DNA of 26,274 nt from an uncultured Bacteroidales bacterium (lineage in GTDB: Bacteria; Bacteroidota; Bacteroidia; Bacteroidales; Porphyromonadaceae): positions 1-26,274 of the forward strand of contig CABTZX010000025.1 of the NCBI GenBank assembly GCA_902489445.1, in the 5' to 3' direction. Both the position numbers and the translations under genes were made by a program. Below the pieces are notes generated by a model that did no database searches, was not told where the DNA came from, and saw only the letters and a list, made by a program, of their open reading frames with translations. Shown here piece by piece: positions 8,499 to 15,856 of the stretch (within the stretch, counting starts at the first letter, position 1; each line of letters opens with the position of its first letter).

Positions 8499-8652
8499 AG
8501 GTATATAGGTTTCAGTTGATAGGTATATAAGTTTCAGTTGATAGGTATATAAGTTTCAGTTGATAGGTATATAAGTTTCAGTTGATAGGTATATAAGTTT
8601 CAGTTGAAAGGTATATAGGTTTCACTCGGGAGGTATATACCTTTCTTTAGGC
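8499..8652 (+). repeat. 22-bp tandem repeat array, seven units
   Basis: Units start at 8499, 8521, 8543, 8565, 8587, 8609 and 8631, all exactly 22 bp apart. Each begins AGGTATATA. Units two to five continue AGTTTCAGTTGA and are almost identical; units one and six have GGT in place of AGT. The last unit is AGGTATATACCT, a perfect 12-bp palindrome, with an unrelated linker. Near identity of the inner units suggests recent expansion or homogenisation. The array lies between two divergent promoters, 64 bp from the valS element and 184 bp from the PpiD one. Confidence 0.95.
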
Positions 8653-8835
8653 GTGCTCCCATTTCTAAACGCAATTTGGCAAGAAGAGCTTGCGATGCTA
8701 CTAATTAGGTATATTTATAGATTTGCTTTTTCGGGGAATGCTGTATGAGGGTAATGGGGCGGAGAGAGGGTGGTGGTGCTGTATTCGGAGTGATGAGTAA
8801 AATGTCATTCTGCTCGGTATTCCCTATTATTTTCT

Positions 8836-8843
8836 TACCTTTG
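8836..8843 (+). promoter_or_regulatory. Bacteroidota -7 promoter element for the PpiD-like gene
   Basis: TACCTTTG is a perfect TAnnTTTG match and ends 32 nt before the ATG at 8876. Confidence 0.65.
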
Positions 8844-8875
8844 CCCTCCGTATACGAAATGAAGTAGAAAAGAAT

Positions 8876-10993
8876 ATGGCTACACTCCAAAAGATACGCA
8901 ATCAAGCCGGATTACTGATTATAGTAATCGGGGTGGCGTTATTGGCTTTCATCATTGGTGATGGCTTGCGCTCGGGTTCAACCGTAGCACAGCAGAGCAA
9001 GCAGAATGCACTGAATATAGATGGCGAAAAGGTTAAAATAGAGGACTATTCGGCACGCCTCTCTGAAATAACCAAGATGTACGAACAGCAAGGTAAGCAG
9101 CTGAGCGATGAGGATCGTATGCAGATCAACAATCAGCTTGCCCGTGAGTTTGTGCAGAATGCCGCTCTAAAGAAAATTACGAAGCAAACAGGGCTCTTAG
9201 TAACTGCCAAGGAACTATTTGCCCTAGTAGTGGGGGATGAAATAGCACAGCATCCTATAGCTGCAAATAACTTAGGTTCGGATCCAAACCAGATCAAGGA
9301 TTTCCTGCGTCAATTAGATCCTAATCAGATCAAAACCCTTCCGAGTGAACAACAGGCATCGGCGTACGAAGCAAAAGCCCAATTGGACGCTCTGTACAAG
9401 AGCATTTCCTCGGAACGACTGCTTCAAAAGTATACTGCTATAATGTCTCGTACTTATGCGGTAAACAAGATTGATGAGCCGTTTATGTCCGGTACGCCCA
9501 CGCGTACGGTAGCTGTTGTGCGTACACCTTCTACTATGTTGCAGGATACAACCATCAAAGCTTCGGACAAGGAAGTAGCTGATTATTACGCTAAACACAT
9601 TGAAAACTATCGCTTGCCCAACCCTTATACGGAAGTAGATTATATAGCTATGGAAGTATTGCCCAGTGAAGCGGACAATGCAGCATCCAGAGCCGAAATG
9701 GAGAAAGCGCGTGCTTCGCTACTTCATACGGATAATGCGGAATCAATCGTACGTAATTACGACAATGGTTTTGCTCCCAATATGTACCTCACTTCTGAAG
9801 AACTTCAGTCAATGAACCTCAGCTTTTTGCTGAACAACTTTATTGAAACTGCCGTTCCTGGTGATGTGAATCAGCCAATTGTAGAGAATGGACGTTACAG
9901 TCTGATAAAGATGGTAGATAAAAAGATGGCTCCCGAGTACATAACGGCACGCGTGATTGCACTCGATTCCATCAACTTTAGGCTTGCTGACAGCATCGTT
10001 TCCGCCATTAACAACGGAGCTCCGTTTGGCGAAATGGTGAGCCGCTATTCAATTGATCCCGCAACCAAGGAGCAAGAAGGCTTCTTTACCTATAAAGATC
10101 AGTATGGCATGTCAAGCCGAAACCTATCTGAATCAATGCTTTTCCGCTCCGGGCTGGATACTCTTTACCGCGTTGCCCCGGGACATGCATTCGTTATGGA
10201 TCGCCCTGGTAATAAGATGATTATGGAAGTAGCTTCCGTTGGCGAGCCGGTTCAGAAGTATAAGATCGCTTTCTGTAGTATTCCTGTTACATATTCAGAT
10301 GAAACGTACAACGGAAAGTACCGTATTATGAGCGATATTCTCAACGGTAACAAAACGTTTGATACGATGAAAGCTGCTGCTCAAAAGCAGGGCTTGGAGG
10401 TAACCGAAGCAGTTAAAACGGACGTAACACAAGCACAATTGGGCAACATTCCTCAGTCTCGCGAAGTGGTTAGTTGGGCTCTTCGCGGAAAGGAAGGAGA
10501 TGTAAGCGAACGCATCTTCCGTTGCGGTAATAGCCATTTGGTAATTGCGCGCATTGGTAAGACTGTTCCTGCCGGATACCAGCCTGTTGAAGATGTAAAG
10601 CAGAGCATATCCGATAAATTGGTAGCTGAAAAGCGTGGCGAAAAGTATGCATCTATGCTGGCATCCAAGAACTGTCAGTCGATGAACGAATATGCTACTA
10701 CTATGCAAGCTTCTTTGGATACGCTGAAGAATGTATCGCTCACAACCGAAATCAATACCGCGCCGCGTATGAGTGCCTATGCTATGACGCTGCCCTTGGG
10801 ACGTATCTCCAAACCGTTTGCTTCCGGAACGGAAGTGATTGTGGTGCAGCCAATTTCCGAGGATAAGACTACCCCCGTGAATAGTAATATGGCACAAATG
10901 AAGAATTCAATCGGTCAAGGGTTGGGATGGCGTGCCTTCCAATGCGTGATGGATCGAATGAAAGTGGTTGATAATCGCGGTCGTTTCTACTAA
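8876..10993 (+). CDS. PpiD/SurA-type periplasmic peptidyl-prolyl isomerase
   Basis: The 705-residue protein has a short cytoplasmic N-terminus, one membrane helix at about 11-30 (LLIIVIGVALLAFIIGDGL), and a large periplasmic part. Residues 45-200 resemble the SurA N-terminal chaperone domain (NIDGEKVKIEDYSARL, then QINNQLAREFVQNAALKK). Residues about 355-460 resemble a parvulin rotamase domain, with GAPFGEMVSRYSIDPATKEQEGFF as the conserved core. This is the architecture of PpiD, which helps fold exported proteins at the inner membrane; Bacteroidota versions usually have about 700 residues. It has its own promoter and a strong terminator, so it is probably transcribed alone. I am confident of the family; isomerase activity is not shown by the sequence. 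Confidence 0.88.
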   Translation: MATLQKIRNQAGLLIIVIGVALLAFIIGDGLRSGSTVAQQSKQNALNIDGEKVKIEDYSARLSEITKMYEQQGKQLSDEDRMQINNQLAREFVQNAALKKITKQTGLLVTAKELFALVVGDEIAQHPIAANNLGSDPNQIKDFLRQLDPNQIKTLPSEQQASAYEAKAQLDALYKSISSERLLQKYTAIMSRTYAVNKIDEPFMSGTPTRTVAVVRTPSTMLQDTTIKASDKEVADYYAKHIENYRLPNPYTEVDYIAMEVLPSEADNAASRAEMEKARASLLHTDNAESIVRNYDNGFAPNMYLTSEELQSMNLSFLLNNFIETAVPGDVNQPIVENGRYSLIKMVDKKMAPEYITARVIALDSINFRLADSIVSAINNGAPFGEMVSRYSIDPATKEQEGFFTYKDQYGMSSRNLSESMLFRSGLDTLYRVAPGHAFVMDRPGNKMIMEVASVGEPVQKYKIAFCSIPVTYSDETYNGKYRIMSDILNGNKTFDTMKAAAQKQGLEVTEAVKTDVTQAQLGNIPQSREVVSWALRGKEGDVSERIFRCGNSHLVIARIGKTVPAGYQPVEDVKQSISDKLVAEKRGEKYASMLASKNCQSMNEYATTMQASLDTLKNVSLTTEINTAPRMSAYAMTLPLGRISKPFASGTEVIVVQPISEDKTTPVNSNMAQMKNSIGQGLGWRAFQCVMDRMKVVDNRGRFY

Positions 10994-11021
10994 AAAAAGT
11001 ATTAACGCAATATGATGAGGG

Positions 11022-11061
11022 CTCCGAAGTGTTCCTTTTAAAGGTGACGCTTCGGAGTTTT
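11022..11061 (+). terminator. intrinsic terminator after the PpiD-like gene
   Basis: CTCCGAAGTG at 11022-11031 pairs with CGCTTCGGAG at 11048-11057 (ten pairs, one G-U), and the enclosed CCTTTTAAAGG can extend the stem. A TTTT run follows at once. It ends 14 nt before the next start codon, so the phosphoesterase gene probably has its own, unseen promoter or relies on read-through. Confidence 0.85.
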
Positions 11062-11075
11062 CTCATTATTTCATA

Positions 11076-11579
11076 ATGATACAAGTTGGCATTCTTTCCG
11101 ATACACACGGCTATTACGACGAACGCTTTGCGCATTATTTTGCCGAATGTGGTTTGATTTTGCATGCCGGGGATATCGGAAGCATTGTTCTCGCGGAGCG
11201 GCTTAACGAAATAGCACCTCTAAAAGCGGTATATGGCAACATAGATGGTCAGGATATTCGTTCGTGTTACCCCGAATATCTATCTTGCACTATTGAGGGA
11301 GTTAGCGTGCTGATGATGCACATCGGTGGCTATCCGGTGCATTATAGTGCTAAGGGGCGCGAGTTGATCGAAAAGTTGAAGCCTGATTTATTCATTTCCG
11401 GGCATAGCCATATCCTCAAAGTTCAGTACGATAAGCGTTATAATTTGCTGCATATCAATCCGGGTGCCGCCGGTTTATCGGGTTGGCAAACCGTGCGCAC
11501 GCTGATTCGTTTGGAAATTGACCATAGCACGATGCGTAATTTGGAGGTCGTTGAACTGCATACGCCCGGGAAGTCCTAA
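11076..11579 (+). CDS. YfcE/MJ0936-like metallophosphoesterase
   Basis: The 167-residue protein carries all metal-binding motifs of the calcineurin-like superfamily in order: SDTHG (Asp9, His11), HAGDIG (Asp33), VYGNID (Asn55), HIGG (His82) and SGHSH (His110, His112). Length and motif order fit the small YfcE/MJ0936 group, cytoplasmic phosphodiesterases that cleave model substrates; the natural substrate is usually unknown. It sits 14 nt after the PpiD terminator and is followed by a repeat array that begins 2 nt after its stop. No TAnnTTTG element is visible in the short gap upstream. Confidence 0.9.
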   Translation: MIQVGILSDTHGYYDERFAHYFAECGLILHAGDIGSIVLAERLNEIAPLKAVYGNIDGQDIRSCYPEYLSCTIEGVSVLMMHIGGYPVHYSAKGRELIEKLKPDLFISGHSHILKVQYDKRYNLLHINPGAAGLSGWQTVRTLIRLEIDHSTMRNLEVVELHTPGKS

Positions 11580-11581
11580 AT

Positions 11582-11669
11582 AGGTATATACATTTCATTT
11601 GAAAGGTATATAAGTTTCATTCGAAAGGTATATAGGTTTCGTTTGAGAGGTATATAACTTTTCGTTACC
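11582..11669 (+). repeat. 22-bp tandem repeat array, four units
   Basis: Units start at 11582, 11604, 11626 and 11648, each with AGGTATATA at the head. The next three bases vary (CAT, AGT, GGT, ACT) and the linkers are of the TTCATTTGAA type. The array begins 2 nt after the phosphoesterase stop codon and ends 91 bp before the promoter of the carboxyltransferase gene. Its last unit lacks the perfect palindrome seen in the other arrays. Confidence 0.95.
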
Positions 11670-11760
11670 ATCTCCCACCGGTGGGATTGCGAGAAGAGTA
11701 TTCTCCGGACAAACCTCCCAGTGTGAATTAGGGGAGGATACGCTGTAGGGACTATTTTTG

Positions 11761-11768
11761 TATCTTTG
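11761..11768 (+). promoter_or_regulatory. Bacteroidota -7 promoter element for the carboxyltransferase gene
   Basis: TATCTTTG is a perfect TAnnTTTG match, 46 nt before the ATG at 11815. It excludes the in-frame TTG at 11758 as a start codon, since that would lie inside the promoter. Confidence 0.7.
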
Positions 11769-11814
11769 CGGGAAAGGAAATGCAAGCATAGTGAGCAAAA
11801 GGAAAGTAATAGAT

Positions 11815-13677
11815 ATGGCAAGTAAGAAAAAGATTCAGTTCAGCCTCGTGTATCGCGACATGTGGCAATCTTCAGGAAAGTTCCAGCCTCGGGCAGATCA
11901 ATTGGCTGAAATAGCCCCCATCATTGTTGAAATGGGATGCTTCAGTCGTGTGGAAACGAACGGAGGTGCCTTTGAGCAGGTACAGCTTCTTGCGGGGAAT
12001 AACCCAAACGAAGCGGTGCGCGCTTTTACCAAAACTTTTAACGAGGCAGGTATTCTTACCCATATGCTAGACCGTGGGCTGAACGGCTTACGCATGTATC
12101 CCGTTCCCGCCGACGTACGTAAGCTGATGTATAAGGTTAAGAAGGCGCAGGGCGTGGATATTACCCGTATTTTTGACGGGCTAAATGACCCCCGCAACAT
12201 CATACCCTCCATTCGTTATGCTAAGGAGGCCGGTATGATACCTCAGGCAACACTTTGCATCACTTATTCACCGGTGCACACCATCGCTTACTATAGCAAA
12301 CTCGCAGATCAACTGATTGAAGCCGGTGCTCCCGAAATTTGTCTTAAGGATATGGCAGGTATTGGTCGCCCACATTTCTTAGGTCAATTGGTTAAGAGTA
12401 TCAAGAGTAAGCATCCGGAGGTGATCATTCAGTACCACGGTCATAGCGGTCCCGGCTTCTCGGTAGCATCGATGATGGAAGTTTGTAAGAACGGAGCCGA
12501 CATTATTGACGTAGCTATGGAGCCGATCTCGTGGGGAAAAATTCATCCGGATGTAATTACGATTCGCGAAATGCTCCTCGATGCCGGTTTTGACGTTCCC
12601 TCTATCAATATGAACGCCTATATGCGTGCTCGCAGCAAGACGCAGGAATTTATCGATGATTGCCTTGGTTTCTTTATGTCGCCTACCAACAAGGAAACCT
12701 CTTCTCTATTGGTTGGATGCGGATTGCCCGGTGGTATGATGGGATCGATGATGAGCGATTTGCGAGGAGTACATGCCGGTATCAATATGTATCTAAAGAG
12801 TAACGGCCAACCGGAGCTATCTATTGACGATTTGCTCGTAAAGTTATTCGACGAAGTAGCCTACGTTTGGCCGCGAGTAGGCTATCCACCACTTGTAACG
12901 CCGTTCAGCCAATACGTAAAGAACGTATCTCTGATGAACGTTTACAATATGGTTCGCGGCGAAGGACGCTGGCAAGCCATCGATCAGAACGTATGGAATA
13001 TGATTTTGGGTAAGGCGGGTCGCCTGCCCGGTAAGTTGGATAAGGAAATTGTTGCCCTCGCTAAGTCCAAAGGGTTTGAATTTAGCGATGCAGATCCACA
13101 GCAGTTTTATCCGGATGCGCTGGATGAATATCGCAAGGAAATGGACGAAAACGGCTGGGATTACGGCAAAGACGATGAAGAGCTCTTTGAGCTTGCCATG
13201 CACGACCGTCAGTATCGCGATTTAAAGAGCGGAGTTGCCAAAGAAAGATTCGAGAATGATCTCGCCAAGGCTAAGGCAGAGAAGTACGCTAAGCAAGGCT
13301 TTGACGACACCGAAGTTAAAAAGGCGTTGCGTGCCGGTACAGTTGCCGTTGAAGCACCGGCTAACGGTATTGTTTTGTGGGAAATCGATCCGGTGGAAGG
13401 CAGCAAGGCTCCTTCCGTTGGAACGGAATTCGCCACCGGACAGCCCTTCTGTTCCATACAGAATAGTTATGGAAATATCACGGAAGTACTCAGCCTTGTT
13501 ACCGGCAAAATAGCTGAAATTTGCGTGCCGCAAGGAGGCGTAGTACGGAAGGGTGATGCCATTGCGTACATTAAGCCGGCAGAGAAGGAAGTTTTGTGGC
13601 CGGAATACCAATCGCCGCTCGTTCGTATTGAACAACAAAAGCGTCCACGCAAGCGTGTTCCACGCCCAATCCGCTAA
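11815..13677 (+). CDS. pyruvate/oxaloacetate carboxyltransferase with degenerate biotinyl domain
   Basis: The 620-residue protein resembles pyruvate carboxylase subunit B and the oxaloacetate decarboxylase alpha chain. The TIM-barrel carboxyltransferase domain (about 5-280) has RDMWQS at 14-19, HMLDRGLNGLR near 83-93, LKDMAG at 177-182, which includes the metal-binding lysine, and the YHGHSG metal site at 207-212. A conserved PycA-type domain follows to about 470 (VAYVWPRVGYPPLVTPFSQ at 348-366). Residues 513-588 form a biotinyl/lipoyl-like domain (EAPANGIVLWEI, then GKIAEICVPQGG). The EAMKM biotin site is replaced by QNSYG at 549-553, so there is no lysine to carry biotin. The basic tail PRKRVPRPIR is unusual. 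The enzyme may use a separate biotin carrier, or have lost the reaction. The ATG at 11815 fits the promoter and an AAGGAAAG-type leader. Confidence 0.88.
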   Translation: MASKKKIQFSLVYRDMWQSSGKFQPRADQLAEIAPIIVEMGCFSRVETNGGAFEQVQLLAGNNPNEAVRAFTKTFNEAGILTHMLDRGLNGLRMYPVPADVRKLMYKVKKAQGVDITRIFDGLNDPRNIIPSIRYAKEAGMIPQATLCITYSPVHTIAYYSKLADQLIEAGAPEICLKDMAGIGRPHFLGQLVKSIKSKHPEVIIQYHGHSGPGFSVASMMEVCKNGADIIDVAMEPISWGKIHPDVITIREMLLDAGFDVPSINMNAYMRARSKTQEFIDDCLGFFMSPTNKETSSLLVGCGLPGGMMGSMMSDLRGVHAGINMYLKSNGQPELSIDDLLVKLFDEVAYVWPRVGYPPLVTPFSQYVKNVSLMNVYNMVRGEGRWQAIDQNVWNMILGKAGRLPGKLDKEIVALAKSKGFEFSDADPQQFYPDALDEYRKEMDENGWDYGKDDEELFELAMHDRQYRDLKSGVAKERFENDLAKAKAEKYAKQGFDDTEVKKALRAGTVAVEAPANGIVLWEIDPVEGSKAPSVGTEFATGQPFCSIQNSYGNITEVLSLVTGKIAEICVPQGGVVRKGDAIAYIKPAEKEVLWPEYQSPLVRIEQQKRPRKRVPRPIR

Positions 13678-13728
13678 AAACGAAGGGTAACAAATCGGCA
13701 ATACAGATTGAAAATTCGCTGAAAGAGA

Positions 13729-13762
13729 GTGCCTCGTGGCTCCGGCCGTGAGGTACTTTTTT
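13729..13762 (+). terminator. intrinsic terminator after the carboxyltransferase gene
   Basis: GTGCCTCGTGGC at 13729-13740 pairs with GCCGTGAGGTAC at 13745-13756 around a TCCG tetraloop (UNCG-like), with three G-U pairs. A run of six T follows. It is one of the clearest terminators in the window. Confidence 0.88.
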
Positions 13763-13833
13763 ATCGGCGGAAGCCACTTCTCACTGCAAGGATACCATCT
13801 TTTTCCTCCCATACCAAAAAGTAGTCGTTTGAA

Positions 13834-13921
13834 AGGTATATACATATGAATCGAAAGGTATATACATATGGGGCAAAAGGTATATAAGTTTACATCAAAA
13901 GGTATATACCTATTCGCACGA
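13834..13921 (+). repeat. 22-bp tandem repeat array, four units
   Basis: Units start at 13834, 13856, 13878 and 13900. All begin AGGTATATA. The first two continue CATATG, the third AGTTTA, and the last is the palindrome AGGTATATACCT. Linkers are more diverged than in the other arrays. The array ends 58 bp before the TATCTTTG element at 13980. Confidence 0.95.
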
Positions 13922-13979
13922 CCGGATAGAGGTTTATTAGCAATGGAGGAAACGATGCTGCGGAATGCTCCGTGTTGTT

Positions 13980-13987
13980 TATCTTTG
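13980..13987 (+). promoter_or_regulatory. Bacteroidota -7 promoter element directly before the SpmAB start
   Basis: TATCTTTG is a perfect TAnnTTTG match that ends only 5 nt before the ATG at 13993. Transcription would begin at or near that ATG, which suggests a leaderless mRNA if this start is correct. Confidence 0.6.
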
Positions 13988-13992
13988 CACCG

Positions 13993-15225
13993 ATGTTTTT
14001 GAGTTGGCTCTTTGCAGGATTCTTTTTCGTAGCTATAGCTTTTGCGCTCTATACGTTGCTCACTACCGGTAGCGCGGCGCCCTTCGAAGCGATGGCGTCG
14101 GCACTCTTTTCCTCCGCAACGAACGCATTTGAAATTGCACTTGCCCTTACCGGAGTCCTCGCCTTTTGGCTGGGTATCATGAAGATAGGGCGTGATAGCG
14201 GCTTATTGGAGCGTCTTGCTCGGCGAGTGGCTCCATATGTGGGACCACTTTTTCCCTCGATTCCTGCTAATCACCCTGCTATGGGCTCCATTTTGATGAA
14301 CTTTTCCGCCAATTTGTTAGGATTGGATAACGCGGCAACGCCTCTTGGGCTCCAAACTATGAGCCAGTTGCAGCAACTGAATCCGGATAAAAAGCGAGCG
14401 AGCGATGCCATGATTATGTTCCTCGCTATCAATGCAAGCGGACTTACACTTATCCCTACGTCCATAATGGCATATCGGATGCAGGCGGGAAGTGCCAATC
14501 CGGCGGATGTTTTTCTCCCCATTCTTCTTTCAACTACCGTGTCCACTGTAGTGGCGGTACTATTAGTTGCCTTAAAACAGCGTATACGCCTGTCGCAACC
14601 ACGCCTTTTGGTGCTTTTTTTGTCCGTTGCCTTTGTGCTCGCCGCTACACTGGTTGCGTGGTGGTTACTCCCTGCCGAAGCCTTTTCGCGAGGAGCAAGT
14701 GCCACGGCCTCTCTACTCCTTATGTTGCTGGTCGGCGGATTCTTGTTCAGCGGACTCCGTCACCATGTAAATGTATATACCTCTTTTGTCCAAGGAGCAA
14801 AGCAGGGTTTCGCGGTTGCCGTTCGTACCATTCCCTATTTGATAGCGTTACTGGTTGGCGTAGGGGTGCTTCGTGCTTCAGGGGCTATGGAGTTGTTTAT
14901 GGAAGCGCTACGCAGCTTATTCTCCGGGATAGGTATTGATACCGAATGGATTGAAGCGCTCCCCACTATGCTTATGAAGCCCATTTCCGGTAGTGGCGCT
15001 CGTGCCATGATGGTGGATGTACTGCAAAACTATGGTGCGGATAGCTTTGTAGGAAGGCTATCTTCCTGTGTACAAGGCGCAACCGATACTACCCTTTATG
15101 TAGTTTCGCTATATTTTGGAAGCGTTGGCATCACCCGCTTTCGCTATACCGTTGCCTATTCGCTGATTGCCGATTTGGCGGGAATGGCGGCTGCCGTACT
15201 TTTCGCTTACCTATTTTTCGGCTAA
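13993..15225 (+). CDS. fused SpmA-SpmB (nucleoside recognition/Gate domain) membrane protein
   Basis: The 410-residue membrane protein has two Gate (nucleoside recognition) domains. The N-terminal half resembles SpmA: MFLSWLFAGFFFVAIAFAL, a LALTGVLAFWLGIMKIG segment, and LGLDNAATPLGLQTMSQL. The C-terminal half (about residue 240 on) resembles SpmB, with FVQGAKQGFAVAVRTIPYL and MKPISGSGARAMM. About ten hydrophobic segments can be seen. In spore formers these are two proteins that affect spore core dehydration; fused homologues in non-sporulating Bacteroidota have no settled role, and transport is a guess. I chose the ATG at 13993 because SpmA proteins begin at this point and the promoter element lies over an alternative GTG at 13972. 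ybeY follows after 22 nt. Confidence 0.82.
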   Translation: MFLSWLFAGFFFVAIAFALYTLLTTGSAAPFEAMASALFSSATNAFEIALALTGVLAFWLGIMKIGRDSGLLERLARRVAPYVGPLFPSIPANHPAMGSILMNFSANLLGLDNAATPLGLQTMSQLQQLNPDKKRASDAMIMFLAINASGLTLIPTSIMAYRMQAGSANPADVFLPILLSTTVSTVVAVLLVALKQRIRLSQPRLLVLFLSVAFVLAATLVAWWLLPAEAFSRGASATASLLLMLLVGGFLFSGLRHHVNVYTSFVQGAKQGFAVAVRTIPYLIALLVGVGVLRASGAMELFMEALRSLFSGIGIDTEWIEALPTMLMKPISGSGARAMMVDVLQNYGADSFVGRLSSCVQGATDTTLYVVSLYFGSVGITRFRYTVAYSLIADLAGMAAAVLFAYLFFG

Positions 15226-15247
15226 TTTACCCGTTAACCCTACTAAA

Positions 15248-15688
15248 ATGATCTACTATTTTGCTGAAAACGTACCGATGCCACGCATCAAAAAGCGCAT
15301 CACTAAGCGTTGGATCGAAGCTGTTCTCCGGGAACATGGCTTTGAATTAGGCGTTATAAACTTCCTCTTTACCGATGATAACGCTATGTTGAAGCATAAC
15401 GTTCATTACCTCGGACATGATTTCTATACCGATATTCTTACTTTTGAGAACCGCCCCTACGGCGTTCCGGAGCAAATTATTTACGGAGATGTAATCATTA
15501 GTACAGAGCGCGTTAAGGATAATGCTCGTCGAATGCGACTCGATTACCGCGATGAACTGAATCGTGTACTGATCCACGCGGTTCTTCATTTAATCGGATT
15601 GGGGGATAAAACGCACGACGAAGCCGCAAAGATGCGTCTTGCTGAGGATAGTGCACTATACTTACTCCGCACCTTGGAGCAGCAGTAG
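15248..15688 (+). CDS. ybeY: endoribonuclease YbeY, rRNA maturation factor
   Basis: YbeY is a zinc-dependent RNase that takes part in 16S rRNA 3'-end maturation and ribosome quality control. The 146-residue protein has the family's LGHDFYTDILTF segment at 55-66 (the strongly conserved TDVLSF region) and the metal motif HAVLHLIGLGDKTH at 110-123. The canonical motif is HxxxHxxxxxH; here His110 and His114 are kept but the third histidine is at 123, three residues further on than usual. I chose the ATG at 15248; an upstream frame-open start at 15167 would overlap the SpmAB gene and add 27 residues unrelated to YbeY. Probably co-transcribed with the SpmAB gene. Confidence 0.92.
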   Translation: MIYYFAENVPMPRIKKRITKRWIEAVLREHGFELGVINFLFTDDNAMLKHNVHYLGHDFYTDILTFENRPYGVPEQIIYGDVIISTERVKDNARRMRLDYRDELNRVLIHAVLHLIGLGDKTHDEAAKMRLAEDSALYLLRTLEQQ

Positions 15689-15737
15689 ACAGCGTAAATA
15701 GCGTAACTCCGCTCACAGACAGCCTCTTCCCGCGGAA

Positions 15738-15781
15738 AGAAATGTACTTGTATGAAAATAGGTATATACCTTTCAACACGA
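15738..15781 (+). repeat. short 22-bp repeat array: one degenerate and one palindromic unit
   Basis: A single clear unit starts at 15760 (AGGTATATACCTTTC, perfect palindrome in its first 12 bases). Exactly 22 bp before it, at 15738, lies a degenerate copy (AGAAATGTACTTGTATGAAA). The unit ends 31 bp before the hlyD promoter element. Confidence 0.75.
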
Positions 15782-15782
15782 A

Positions 15783-15811
15783 CGATTCCCGGGCTTTTTA
15801 TGGGGGAATCG
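15783..15811. promoter_or_regulatory. inverted repeat at the hlyD promoter, candidate operator
   Basis: CGATTCCC at 15783-15790 is the exact reverse complement of GGGAATCG at 15804-15811, with a 13-nt spacer. The right arm ends one base before the -7 element. A dimeric repressor bound here would block the promoter. No regulator gene lies next to it. Confidence 0.5.
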
Positions 15812-15812
15812 C

Positions 15813-15820
15813 TATCTTTG
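15813..15820 (+). promoter_or_regulatory. Bacteroidota -7 promoter element for the exporter operon
   Basis: TATCTTTG is a perfect TAnnTTTG match and ends 36 nt before the hlyD ATG at 15857. Confidence 0.7.
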
Positions 15821-15856
15821 TAGGGAGTGTAGACGAAATTGGACGAAAACAGGCAA

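Larger units (their letters stand above)
8400..8875. other. divergent intergenic region between valS and the PpiD-like gene
   Basis: This 476-base gap holds a minus-strand promoter element for valS (8428-8435), the seven-unit 22-bp repeat array (8499-8652), and a plus-strand promoter element (8836-8843). Between 8653 and 8835 I see no gene and no clear structure. A lone AGGTATATT at 8707 is not in phase with the array. Confidence 0.7.
13678..13992. other. intergenic region: terminator, repeat array and promoter
   Basis: This 315-base gap holds the carboxyltransferase terminator, a four-unit 22-bp array and the promoter element of the SpmAB gene. I see no further gene in it. Confidence 0.7.

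Noticed and set aside
8499..8652. CRISPR array
   Set aside because: Units are 22 bp and directly adjacent with no unique spacers, and no cas genes are in the window.
11576..11821. Minus-strand reading frames with repeated YIPL/YLSN-type peptides
   Set aside because: They are created by the 22-bp repeat array; since 22 is not a multiple of three, each unit is read in a new frame. They also run over the carboxyltransferase promoter.
13943..14002. Short frame MEETMLRNAPCCLSLHRCF after GGAGGA-like sequence, a possible leader peptide
   Set aside because: The TATCTTTG promoter element lies inside it, so it would not be on the transcript from that promoter.
15731..15745. Hairpin CTTCCCGCGGAAAG after ybeY as a terminator
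   Set aside because: The stem is only four to five pairs with no T-run after it.
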